Shown one piece after another: positions 27,352 through 34,520 of a stretch of 38,495 bases of DNA. The notes under the pieces were generated by a model, which was not told the DNA's origin, made no database searches, and saw only the letters and a list, made by a program, of their open reading frames with translations. Source of the stretch: an uncultured Bacteroides sp. (GTDB lineage Bacteria > Bacteroidota > Bacteroidia > Bacteroidales > Bacteroidaceae); NCBI GenBank assembly GCA_949285075.1, contig CASDXF010000033.1, positions 1 to 38,495 of the forward strand, read 5' to 3'. The position numbers were made by a program, and so were the translations under genes. Within the stretch, counting starts at the first letter, position 1; each line of letters begins with the position of its first letter.

Positions 27352-27382
27352 TAAAGGTACGCAACAGAGGCCGAACCGCAAA
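27352..27382 (-). promoter_or_regulatory. Possible internal promoter upstream of wzx
   Basis: On the minus strand TTTG (27379-27382), a 19-base spacer and TACCTTTA (27352-27359, one mismatch to TAnnTTTG) lie 82 bases before the wzx ATG. The TTTG sits in the loop of a CCGC-TTTTT-GCGG hairpin. The rest of the 27271-27627 gap shows no gene. Confidence 0.4.
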
Positions 27383-27627
27383 AAGCGGCCCGGCGACCAA
27401 GATTATATATGTATGAAAACTTATTTAAGAAATGTATTATCGAGCATAGCCTCATTTATGCGCACGATATGCTTATCGCATACCGCAAACTCCCTAAGCG
27501 AACGTCCCGCTATCTCTTTTTTTATTCATAGGCCTAACAAAACAGCGTTCGTTTCGCAGAATACCGAAATATAGAGGCCAATTCCTTAAAACTTCTTCCC
27601 GAACACAAATTAACTAGAAACTGAACA

Positions 27628-28734
27628 CTACTTTATGGTCTGCAATCTTCTGTCCCTCACCTTGTCCCACCATACATTCAGGAGAGTCCACACCAAGATG
27701 TCACCAATCAGCATCGCCGTACCGTTCACATAAGGTGTCAGCAATATATTGGAAGCGCTGAACAGACAGGCGATAAGCAGAATAGTTACCATCGCACGGC
27801 GGGGAGTGAACCCCATGTCCAGAAACTTGTGATGGATGTGGTTGCGGTCGGGCTCGAAAGGGCTGCGACCGTTACGAAGACGGACGAGAACCACGCGGAT
27901 TACATCGAAAGCCGGAACAATCAGCGTACTGAAGGCGATGACGAGAGCCCCTTCAGTAAAAGGCATAACGGCGGGACTGTTCTGGCTATAGCGGATAGCG
28001 AGGAAACTCAGCACATAGCCGAGCGTCAGGCTGCCCGTGTCACCCATGAAAATCTTGCGGGCACGCTCGGCGCTCCCGAACACGTTATAGTAGAAAAAGG
28101 GGATCAGTACACCTATCATACTGAACGCCAACGTAGAGTAGAGCCATAGTCCTTTCCCGGCGAACAGCACACCGAACATCAGAAGGGAGACGCTGCTCAG
28201 CCCGGAAGCGAGGCCGTCGATACCGTCAATCAGGTTGATGGCGTTCGTAATGAAGACAACGGCCAATACCGTAAACGGCATCCCTATCCAAGCCGGAAGG
28301 GAGTGAATCCCGAACAACCCATAAAGGTCGTTTATCCAAAGCCCGCACAGCGGAAACAGGCAGGCGCAAAGAATCTGAACGGCGAACTTCTGACGGTAGG
28401 GAACGCCTACCAAGTCATCGGCGATGCCCGTCAGGTAGAGAAGCGTAACGCCGCAGATGAGGAAAAGAAACTCGGGAACAGCATAGGCCTCCTGAACCGG
28501 AGAAACGCCAAAGCCGCTCAGCGTGCGCAGCGCCATAACCGCGGAACACGAGAGGAGCACCGTAGGGAAAAAGGACACTCCCCCGAGGCGGGGAATGGCC
28601 CGCTTGTGAACCTTGCGGGCGTCGGGCATGTCGAATAGCTTCTTGCGGAACGAAATCAGCAAGATATGCGGTATGATGAGCCGGGCCACGACTATGGAAA
28701 TGGCAAAGCCCAAAACAATAAACAGATAATTCAT
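27628..28734 (-). CDS. Undecaprenyl-phosphate sugar-1-phosphate transferase, MraY/WecA family
   Basis: Starts the lipid-linked repeat unit by moving a sugar-1-phosphate (usually GlcNAc-1-P) from its UDP form to undecaprenyl phosphate. The 368-residue protein has about ten membrane helices. Family motifs are 'DARKVHKRAIPRLGG' near 38-52, 'GIADDLVG' near 102-109 with the DD pair, 'NAINLIDGIDGLASG' near 163-177, 'IFMGDTGSLTLGY' near 228-240 and 'PDRNHIHHKF' near 292-301. It is the first enzyme gene after upxY and upxZ, the usual position in these loci. Confidence 0.94.
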   Translation of the reverse strand: MNYLFIVLGFAISIVVARLIIPHILLISFRKKLFDMPDARKVHKRAIPRLGGVSFFPTVLLSCSAVMALRTLSGFGVSPVQEAYAVPEFLFLICGVTLLYLTGIADDLVGVPYRQKFAVQILCACLFPLCGLWINDLYGLFGIHSLPAWIGMPFTVLAVVFITNAINLIDGIDGLASGLSSVSLLMFGVLFAGKGLWLYSTLAFSMIGVLIPFFYYNVFGSAERARKIFMGDTGSLTLGYVLSFLAIRYSQNSPAVMPFTEGALVIAFSTLIVPAFDVIRVVLVRLRNGRSPFEPDRNHIHHKFLDMGFTPRRAMVTILLIACLFSASNILLTPYVNGTAMLIGDILVWTLLNVWWDKVRDRRLQTIK

Positions 28735-28768
28735 CTCTTATGATTTTAGGTTTGAATAATGCAGAAAG

Positions 28769-29119
28769 TCACGAGAACGAGGAACAAGCTTCTGACAGAC
28801 GCTCCCGCAGGGGTGAGGAAGGAAGGGTATCGAGCAGCCGCCGGGAGCGGGAGAGCACGTCCGTCCGCTTGCGGTCGTCCTCCGGGTTGGCGTACATGCA
28901 GACACCGTACCCCGCAAGCAGGGCCAGACAGAGCGACGCCTCCTCTTCGGGCGTACCGCCGCGCAAGGGATAAAGTTCCTCGATTTGGCGATGGATGTCA
29001 CGATTCAGCGAGGACAGTCCGTCGGCGTAAAGCGCGCCGCCTGAAAGGGCCTCGCGGAGCAGTCCGTCAGCCAACGCGTACAGACGCTCGATTTTTTCTT
29101 GTAAAATCATATTCCCCAT
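28769..29119 (-). CDS. UpxZ-family transcription antitermination inhibitor
   Basis: A 116-residue protein lacking membrane segments, starting 'MILQEKIERLYALADGLLREAL' after a three-residue lead. In Bacteroides fragilis, UpxZ proteins block the UpxY factors of other polysaccharide loci so that only one locus is fully expressed. Assignment rests on position directly after upxY (22-base gap), size and the 'LNRDIHRQIEELYPLRGGTPEEEASLCLALLAGY' region near 38-71. Opposite-strand frames over the same bases are shadows. Confidence 0.85.
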   Translation of the reverse strand: MGNMILQEKIERLYALADGLLREALSGGALYADGLSSLNRDIHRQIEELYPLRGGTPEEEASLCLALLAGYGVCMYANPEDDRKRTDVLSRSRRLLDTLPSSPLRERLSEACSSFS

Positions 29120-29141
29120 ACTAAAAAAACAATTTGTTATA

Positions 29142-29714
29142 CTACTTACCTATCGGCTCGACACAGCCCACGGGCATGTCGACGGAAGCGTAACCCAACA
29201 TCGTCAAGCGAACAGCGACTTTCGACTTTCCGTTGACGGTTACCAGTTCTCCTTCCAGTCCGGTCAAGGGCCCTTTGATGACCCGAATCCTTTCGCCCGG
29301 AGAGAGCGGAGAAGTACTCACGCTAATCGTCTCCTCCGAATAGTCGAGCATGAACTTGAAGCGCCGCATCTGGTCATCGGGAATCACCGTGGGCACGCTC
29401 TCGCCACGCAAGACCATATAGCGGCTTACGGACGACAAGGTCAACACCTCTTTCTGTTCGCGAAGATTGACATGGACAAATATCATCATGGGAAGCAGCA
29501 CACGGTCTATCTTCTTCACGCGGTCGCTCCACCGATGATATTCCTGTTGGATAGGAAGGAAGTTTTCGATGCCCATTTTCGTAAGGCGCTCGCTCGTTTT
29601 TTTCTCGTGACAGACACGTACGAGAGCGACTAACCAACGTTTTGGGTGCGCTACGCTCCTGCCAGTCACATTTGCCGGCAGAACAATGGAATCATCGTTA
29701 TTGGTGAGATTCAT
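29142..29714 (-). CDS. UpxY-family transcription antiterminator (NusG-like)
   Basis: First gene of the polysaccharide operon. UpxY proteins bind the leader of their own transcript and let RNA polymerase pass terminators. The 190 residues hold a NusG N-terminal domain starting 'KRWLVALVRVCHEKKTSERLTKMGI' at about 24-48, with 'FLPIQQEYHRWSDR' and 'LLPMMIFVHV', and a KOW domain near 137-170 ('SPGERIRVIKGPLTGLEGEL'). The ATG at 29712-29714 is only 20 bases from the left inverted repeat, so after promoter inversion the leader would be short and start with the repeat hairpin. Unlike NusG, the N-terminus carries a 23-residue extension. Confidence 0.93.
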   Translation of the reverse strand: MNLTNNDDSIVLPANVTGRSVAHPKRWLVALVRVCHEKKTSERLTKMGIENFLPIQQEYHRWSDRVKKIDRVLLPMMIFVHVNLREQKEVLTLSSVSRYMVLRGESVPTVIPDDQMRRFKFMLDYSEETISVSTSPLSPGERIRVIKGPLTGLEGELVTVNGKSKVAVRLTMLGYASVDMPVGCVEPIGK

Positions 29715-29734
29715 CTATTTTTTACCCCATACCT

Positions 29735-29761
29735 CTTCCGTTACTTCTTAGGTAACGGAAG
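29735..29761. repeat. Left inverted repeat of the invertible promoter
   Basis: CTTCCGTTAC-TTCTTAG-GTAACGGAAG. Two 10-base arms flank an asymmetric 7-base centre. This is the exact reverse complement of the right repeat apart from one arm base. The layout matches a tyrosine-recombinase core site. Confidence 0.95.
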
Positions 29762-29962
29762 GTCTGAACAGAGCAAAGGCAATGGTGGCTTTCAGTGCCA
29801 AGAATACATTTTGTTGATAATAAGGCAACAAGACGACGAGGCATGAAAAACGAGAATTTTCATGTCTAGGGACATTTTTGCCTCACACGCTTACTGAAGG
29901 GAAAAAAGTATAATATTATTTGCCTACAATTTATTATTTTCTCTATCTTTGCGGCAAATTTT
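29762..29962. other. Invertible promoter segment, apparent OFF orientation
   Basis: A 201-base AT-rich segment bounded by inverted repeats and containing a consensus promoter near its right end pointing right, away from upxY. Inversion would put it about 45 bases upstream of upxY facing the operon. The segment also contains an 8-base stem hairpin (CATGAAAA 29842-29849 with TTTTCATG 29857-29864). Nothing resembling TAnnTTTG faces left; the closest is TGCCTTTG on the minus strand near 29775. Confidence 0.88.
29919..29951 (+). promoter_or_regulatory. Promoter of the polysaccharide locus, currently facing away
   Basis: TTTG (29919-29922), a 21-base spacer and TATCTTTG (29944-29951) match the Bacteroidetes consensus. 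In this orientation it would transcribe across the right inverted repeat into the 3' end of the recombinase gene, antisense to it. Confidence 0.85.
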
Positions 29963-29989
29963 CTTCCGTTACCTAAGAAGTAACGGAAA
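29963..29989. repeat. Right inverted repeat of the invertible promoter
   Basis: CTTCCGTTAC-CTAAGAA-GTAACGGAAAG. The 7-base centre is the reverse complement of that in the left repeat, so the two sites are in inverted orientation. One extra A or one substitution in the right arm is the only difference. Confidence 0.95.
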
Positions 29990-30027
29990 GCTCAGGCTAC
30001 TACATATCAGCCATTTACACGCTTACT

Positions 30028-30987
30028 TCATACGATTGATTTATAATTCATCACATAAGAACAGTTCAACCTGTTTACCTTAGTCCGTTCACTAAGGTCA
30101 AAACTTTTTAAGTATATCTGCGTGGTCCGGATGGACTTATGCCCTAATAGCTCGCTTATCATCTCTACGGAAACGCCGCGGCGCTTGGCAGTAGTGGCCC
30201 AAGAGTGGCGCAAGGTGTAAGAAGTGACCGGACTTTTTAAGCGCAACGCTTTAGCAAGGCTCTTCAGACGATTGTTAAATGTCCGTAAGGCGGACTGATA
30301 CTCGCGGAAGGAAGACTCGCACCCACGTTTGTAACCGCCGTTCAATATGGGAAGCAAATAACCCGAGGCCGCTCCTGAAGTGGACGGTCGCCCTCCACGA
30401 ATCCGCTCTATCAATGCGAGGGCGGTATCCAATACTTCCACGCTGATGGGAATGCGGGTCTTCACCCGATTATAGCGTAGGACATCACGTTTTAAGTCCG
30501 AGTTCTCCATATAGGCCAAATCGACAAAAGGCATCCCGCAAAGCTGAAACAGCAAGGCGGCCACGGACTGAGTGTGGCGCAAGGTCTCGGAGCCGGGGTC
30601 GGCGCACAGAAGCCTGTGCAGCTCGGCCGTGGGAAGAGCCTTCTTCTGACGCACGTCCACACCGGTATATACTTCACGGAACAGATGAGGAACGTAAGGA
30701 GCGTCACGCGACTCTACGCCACGGTTGTAGACGCTACGAAGCATACGCATATAGGTGGAGACCGTGTTAGGCTTCAGGCCGCGGCCATACAGGTACTGGC
30801 TATAGCGGCGCAAGCACTCGCGGGTGATTTGCCGGAAACGGACGGAAGCGGTTCCGCAGAAACTTGCGAACGAGCGGAGGGCGTTCCGATAAACATGAGC
30901 CGTGGAATAACGGCCTTCTTCTTTCAGGCGGGCGATATAGCATTCGCCACAATAACTAAAACTAACTACTCTTTTCATCAAAAACAT
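30028..30987 (-). CDS. Tyrosine site-specific recombinase, probable promoter invertase
   Basis: A 319-residue phage-integrase-family recombinase. Residues about 10-95 form the SAM-like core-binding domain ('YSTAHVYRNALRSFASF', 'NTVSTYMRMLRSVYNRG'). The catalytic domain has 'YTLRHSW' near 257-263 (Y-x-x-R-H, with R260 and H261), 'LLGHKS' near 280-285 (H283) and 'TTQIYL' near 288-293, with Y292 as nucleophile. The segment where the first catalytic Arg is expected reads 'LCGMPFVDLAY', with Cys150 in its place. It lies 38 bases from the right inverted repeat, the place of linked invertases in Parabacteroides and Bacteroides polysaccharide loci, so it most likely inverts this promoter. It is transcribed towards the repeat. 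Confidence 0.9.
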   Translation of the reverse strand: MFLMKRVVSFSYCGECYIARLKEEGRYSTAHVYRNALRSFASFCGTASVRFRQITRECLRRYSQYLYGRGLKPNTVSTYMRMLRSVYNRGVESRDAPYVPHLFREVYTGVDVRQKKALPTAELHRLLCADPGSETLRHTQSVAALLFQLCGMPFVDLAYMENSDLKRDVLRYNRVKTRIPISVEVLDTALALIERIRGGRPSTSGAASGYLLPILNGGYKRGCESSFREYQSALRTFNNRLKSLAKALRLKSPVTSYTLRHSWATTAKRRGVSVEMISELLGHKSIRTTQIYLKSFDLSERTKVNRLNCSYVMNYKSIV

Positions 30988-31009
30988 AATTTATACGCCG
31001 GCTTAATAA

Positions 31010-31095
31010 TGAATCACCTGAGTGGTTCATACTGCCCACACAGGTGGTTCAATCGAACCACTCAGGTGATTCATATAAACCACCCGTATGGTTCG
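31010..31095. repeat. Array of four 20-bp palindromes at a 22-bp period
   Basis: Units start at 31010, 31032, 31054 and 31076. The first is TGAATCACCTGAGTGGTTCA; the third, CGAACCACTCAGGTGATTCA, is its reverse complement except for one base. The second and fourth keep the AACCAC/GTGGTTC arms. The array lies in the gap between the recombinase gene and the AlkD-like gene, which are divergent, so it could bind a regulator of either. Confidence 0.85.
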
Positions 31096-31196
31096 CTGAA
31101 AACCGAAGACACTAAAAACATTTTCCCATTGTAAAAGTAATATTCCAACGGAAGATTTTTCTATTTTCGCACGATTATTTGACTGACAAGACTTAT

Positions 31197-31907
31197 ATGG
31201 ACATATCGGAAGAAATCAGGAATGAGTTGGAATCATTGGCGGACACCAAGTATAGGGAGTTTCACGCCTCTCTCCTACCCGGCACAGATAACGTGTTGGG
31301 TGTACGTATCCCTCAACTGCGGGCTATGGCAAAACGCATCATCAAACGGGACGACTGGCGAGCCTTCGCGGAGGCGGACGACACGCTCTACTATGAGGAA
31401 AGGATGCTGCAAGGAATGGTCATCGGCATGGCGAAAATGGATTTCAGCGAACGCATGGAGCGTGTGAGGAGGTTCATCCCGCACATTGATAACTGGGCTG
31501 TATGCGACATCTTCTGCGGGGAGCTGAAGACGTTGGTTAGGAAGGGAAAAGAGGAGGTATGGAAGTTCATACAGCCTTACCTGTGCTCTGACAAGGAGTT
31601 TGAGGTTCGCTACGGCATCGTCATGCTCTTCCATTACATCGACGAGGAACATATTGGCGAGATTCTGACCTACGCCGACCGTTTCAGCCATGAGGCTTAT
31701 TACGCACGGATGGCTATGGCGTGGGTACTGTCCATCTGCTTCGTGAAGTTCCCCGCCGAAACGATGGAGTACCTGAAGCGGAGCCAACTGGACAACTGGA
31801 CATACAACAAGACGTTACAGAAAATCACGGAGTCCCTCCGGGTAGACAAGGAGACGAAACAGGTGATTCGGGGAATGAAAAGGAAAGATATCCGGCGAGC
31901 GGAGTGA
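31197..31907 (+). CDS. AlkD-like DNA alkylation repair protein
   Basis: A 236-residue all-helical HEAT-repeat protein related to AlkD, a glycosylase family removing bulky alkylated purines without base flipping. Landmarks are 'VLGVRIPQLRAMAKRI' near 32-47, 'YYEERMLQGMVIGMAK', 'IDNWAVCDIFCGEL' near 99-112 with the conserved W and D, and 'SHEAYYARMAMAWVLSICF'. The start was set at the ATG at 31197; the frame extends upstream only to a TTG at 31179. It is divergent from the recombinase gene, and the four-palindrome array is 102 bases upstream. Activity on DNA cannot be proven from sequence; many family members are untested. Confidence 0.92.
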   Translation: MDISEEIRNELESLADTKYREFHASLLPGTDNVLGVRIPQLRAMAKRIIKRDDWRAFAEADDTLYYEERMLQGMVIGMAKMDFSERMERVRRFIPHIDNWAVCDIFCGELKTLVRKGKEEVWKFIQPYLCSDKEFEVRYGIVMLFHYIDEEHIGEILTYADRFSHEAYYARMAMAWVLSICFVKFPAETMEYLKRSQLDNWTYNKTLQKITESLRVDKETKQVIRGMKRKDIRRAE

Positions 31908-31940
31908 AGCCAACAATTTCAACGATAAATATAAATAGCT

Positions 31941-32273
31941 ATGACAAAGATGACTTTTACTCCCGCTGATGACTTGGTAGACGAAGTATGGGGAAAGGTA
32001 GGAACTCCCGAAAGGGATGCAATGGAGGCCCAACTCAAGGAAGAGGCGCAGGCCTACTTTGTCGGCGAAGCCATCAAAAAGGCACGTTTGAAACAGAACC
32101 TCACGCAAGAAGAGTTAGGCGAGCGAATAGGTGTTAAACGCTCCCAAATTTGCAAGTTGGAGAGCGGGAAATGTTCCATAACTCTTTCCACGATGAGCAA
32201 AGTATTCAAAGCGTTGGGATTTGGCTCCGCCTCACTAGACTTGGGAATAGGCGAAAAAATCGCCTTGTGGTAA
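31941..32273 (+). CDS. XRE-family helix-turn-helix regulator (HigA-like)
   Basis: A 110-residue protein with an N-terminal helical region and an HTH at about 45-98 ('AIKKARLKQNLTQEELGERIGVKRSQICKLESGK' region). The layout, with about 45 residues before the HTH, resembles antitoxins paired with RelE/HigB-type toxins in Bacteroidales, where the toxin gene normally lies just upstream. Here the upstream gene is the AlkD-like one, 33 bases away, and no toxin-sized ORF is nearby, so it is an orphan. It may regulate itself or its neighbour. Confidence 0.88.
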   Translation: MTKMTFTPADDLVDEVWGKVGTPERDAMEAQLKEEAQAYFVGEAIKKARLKQNLTQEELGERIGVKRSQICKLESGKCSITLSTMSKVFKALGFGSASLDLGIGEKIALW

Positions 32274-32295
32274 TGGAAAAGCGAATCGAGAACAT

Positions 32296-32327
32296 GGAGG
32301 AGGGCGAAGGAAACGTCCTCCTTTTTT
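32296..32327 (+). terminator. Intrinsic terminator after the XRE gene
   Basis: GGAGGA (32296-32301) pairs with TCCTCC (32316-32321), followed by six T residues. It lies between the convergent XRE and potD genes, and ends the plus-strand transcript. Confidence 0.75.
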
Positions 32328-32385
32328 CTTCTTATACAAGGAACAAACTCCCCTTCCGCGGAAAGGGCTCTGGCGCAAAGGGCTT

Positions 32386-33729
32386 TTAGCGTTTCTTTCT
32401 CCGTTTCCGGCGCCTTTGCAGCTTCCGGCGCTTGTAACGCCGCCACTTCTTGTAAATCATCCATCCGCTCATCAAGGCCACCACTACAAAAATCAGGATG
32501 GTGATGCCCACGCCTAAGTTATCTCCCTTGACGCGTGACCAGATGTCGAGCACCTCTTTCGTCTTATCGCCGAAATCGCGTATCATGGCGCAACGCTCCA
32601 CCACTTTACGGTCGGGGTACTGAATCTTGTCTATCGGAAGGCTTTCCGCCCCGGGGCCAAAGAAATAGCTCAGGTCTGAACGGTAGTCAAGGGTGGTGTC
32701 GACCTTTGCCTCCATAATCTCAGGCGTGGCGACGGAACTGACGTATCCGCAAAAGTCCATGTTCCGCAGGGCGATATCGGGCCGGCACATGAAGTTGATG
32801 AAGTAACTGGCCGCCTTCGGATTCTTGGCATACTTCGGAATGACCCAACCGTCGTACCAGATGTTACTCCCTTCGTCGGGAACCACATAGTCGAGGTCTA
32901 CCCCTACGGTCTCCGCCTCCTCTATGGCCCATATCGCATCCCCGCTCCACGTCATGTTGAGGCAGGCCTTGCCCTTAGTCATCATCTCCTTGCCAAAGTC
33001 AGCCTCCCATCCGGCGATGTTCGGCTTCAAGGCTTTCAGGTATTCCTCCGCCACGGCCATAGCCTGCGGGGAGTAGTCGTTCATCAGGTCCTCTACGGTA
33101 AGCGTACCCGCCTCCAACTCTTTGGCGTGAGCGTAAATGACCGCCGTGCCGTAAGCGTCGCGGTAGCTGTCCTTCATCAGCACTTTATTCCTGAACTTCG
33201 GACTCCACAGACAACTCCATGACCGAGCGTCCGAGTCGGAGACGAACGCCCGATTGTAAAGGATGCCCGCCGTGCCCCACATATAGCAGACCGCATACCG
33301 GCTCGCCACGTCGCCCGGCTGACTCAGCTTGTCTATCTGCTGACGGATGAAAGGGGACACATTATTTATATAGTTAGGCGAACGGGCGAAATCCGTATCG
33401 ATGGGCAGCAGCAAGCCTTTCTTCAGCATCCGCTCTATGATGTACTCCGAGGGGCAAACCACGTCGAAGTCCTCATGCCCCCTCTCTATCTTGGTCAGCA
33501 TGATTTCGTTAATGTCGAACGTCTGATAGACGATGCGCAACTCCTCTCCGGTCTGTTCCTTATAGTAGGCCTGAAAGTCCTCAAGCACTCCTTCGCCGAT
33601 GTAATCCGCCCAATTGTATATCTTGAGCACATTCTCACGGGGTTCCCCGGAGTTATAACAGCCCGCCAACAGCAGCGTCAGCAAGAGGACGGGCAATATC
33701 CGTTTCATATCCATAGCTCGTAACTTCAT
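32386..33729 (-). CDS. potD: Spermidine/putrescine ABC transporter substrate-binding lipoprotein with C-terminal membrane anchor
   Basis: Captures polyamines for the PotABC importer. The 447 residues begin with a lipoprotein signal peptide (lipobox LLAGC, Cys near 23), then the PotD fold: 'LKIYNWADYIGEG' near 35-47, 'FDVVCPSEYIIERML' and 'DAIWAIEEA'. After the binding domain a membrane helix near 405-425 ('GITILIFVVVALMSGWMIY') is followed by a very basic tail of about 20 residues. Classic PotD lacks this helix and tail. The start at 33729 overlaps the potC stop by four bases (ATGA); a Met six codons later is an alternative giving a shorter signal peptide. Confidence 0.94.
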   Translation of the reverse strand: MKLRAMDMKRILPVLLLTLLLAGCYNSGEPRENVLKIYNWADYIGEGVLEDFQAYYKEQTGEELRIVYQTFDINEIMLTKIERGHEDFDVVCPSEYIIERMLKKGLLLPIDTDFARSPNYINNVSPFIRQQIDKLSQPGDVASRYAVCYMWGTAGILYNRAFVSDSDARSWSCLWSPKFRNKVLMKDSYRDAYGTAVIYAHAKELEAGTLTVEDLMNDYSPQAMAVAEEYLKALKPNIAGWEADFGKEMMTKGKACLNMTWSGDAIWAIEEAETVGVDLDYVVPDEGSNIWYDGWVIPKYAKNPKAASYFINFMCRPDIALRNMDFCGYVSSVATPEIMEAKVDTTLDYRSDLSYFFGPGAESLPIDKIQYPDRKVVERCAMIRDFGDKTKEVLDIWSRVKGDNLGVGITILIFVVVALMSGWMIYKKWRRYKRRKLQRRRKRRKKR

Positions 33730-34520
33730 GACTGTCTCTTCGTCTTGCCGGCCCTATAATTAATCACTATCAGCAACGCCAACACGACTACAAAAATGAT
33801 GGCCGACAAGGGACGAAGCTCGGGAGTCAGTCCACCCTTGCGGGCGTCGGCGTAGATGTAGGTGGAGAGCGTCTCCAGCCCCTGATTGCCGATGGTAAAG
33901 ACGGTAACAGCAAAGTCGTCGATGGAGAGGGTCAGGGCCAACATGAATCCCGATATCATCCCCGGCCTGATTTCCGGCACGATGACCTTCCACAGGGCTT
34001 GCATAGGAGTGGCTCCCAAGTCGAGGGCCGCCTCGTAAACGTTGGGGTTCATCTGCTTGAGGCGGGGCAGGACGCTGAGCACGACGTATGGAGTACAAAA
34101 AGTGATGTGCGCCAGTACGACCGTGACGTAGCCCTGCGTTACGCCCAACGACACGAACAGCAGAAAGAGCGAGATGCCGGTGATGATATCCCCGTTCAAT
34201 ATGGGTATGCTGTTGACCAGATTCATCGCCTTGCGCGAACGGGCCTTCAGGTTGAAGATGCCGATGGCCGCCATGCTGCCCAACAAGGTAGAAACGGTGG
34301 CCGACAGCAAGGCGATGGTCACCGTGTTGATTAACGCGTTCATCAAGGAGTGGTGCGAACCAACTGCGAACAGCGAGGTGTAGAGTTTGGTAGAGAAGCC
34401 TGTCCAGTTGCCGAGCACCTTCGCCTCGGTAAACGAATAGACGACGATAATCACGATGGGGGAATAGAGCAAGAGGAGCAATATCCACAGATAAGCCCGG
34501 GCCATGAGTCGCTTTACCAT
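33726..34520 (-). CDS. potC: Spermidine/putrescine ABC transporter permease PotC
   Basis: A 264-residue inner-membrane permease with six predicted helices. It starts 'YLWILLLLLYSPIVIIVVYSFTE' region near 10-32 as PotC proteins do, and has the permease EAA loop 'YEAALDLGATPMQALWKVIVPEIRPG' region near 160-185 that docks on PotA. It overlaps potB by seven bases at its start and potD by four at its end, so the three are translationally coupled. Confidence 0.95.
   Translation of the reverse strand: MVKRLMARAYLWILLLLLYSPIVIIVVYSFTEAKVLGNWTGFSTKLYTSLFAVGSHHSLMNALINTVTIALLSATVSTLLGSMAAIGIFNLKARSRKAMNLVNSIPILNGDIITGISLFLLFVSLGVTQGYVTVVLAHITFCTPYVVLSVLPRLKQMNPNVYEAALDLGATPMQALWKVIVPEIRPGMISGFMLALTLSIDDFAVTVFTIGNQGLETLSTYIYADARKGGLTPELRPLSAIIFVVVLALLIVINYRAGKTKRQS

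Noticed and set aside
27206-27574. A 122-codon plus-strand frame over the start of wzx and the following gap
   Set aside because: It overlaps the N-terminus of wzx on the other strand and shows no protein-like pattern.
29735-29989. Insertion-sequence ends
   Set aside because: The 201 bases between the repeats contain no transposase, and each repeat has the arm-centre-arm layout of a recombination site.
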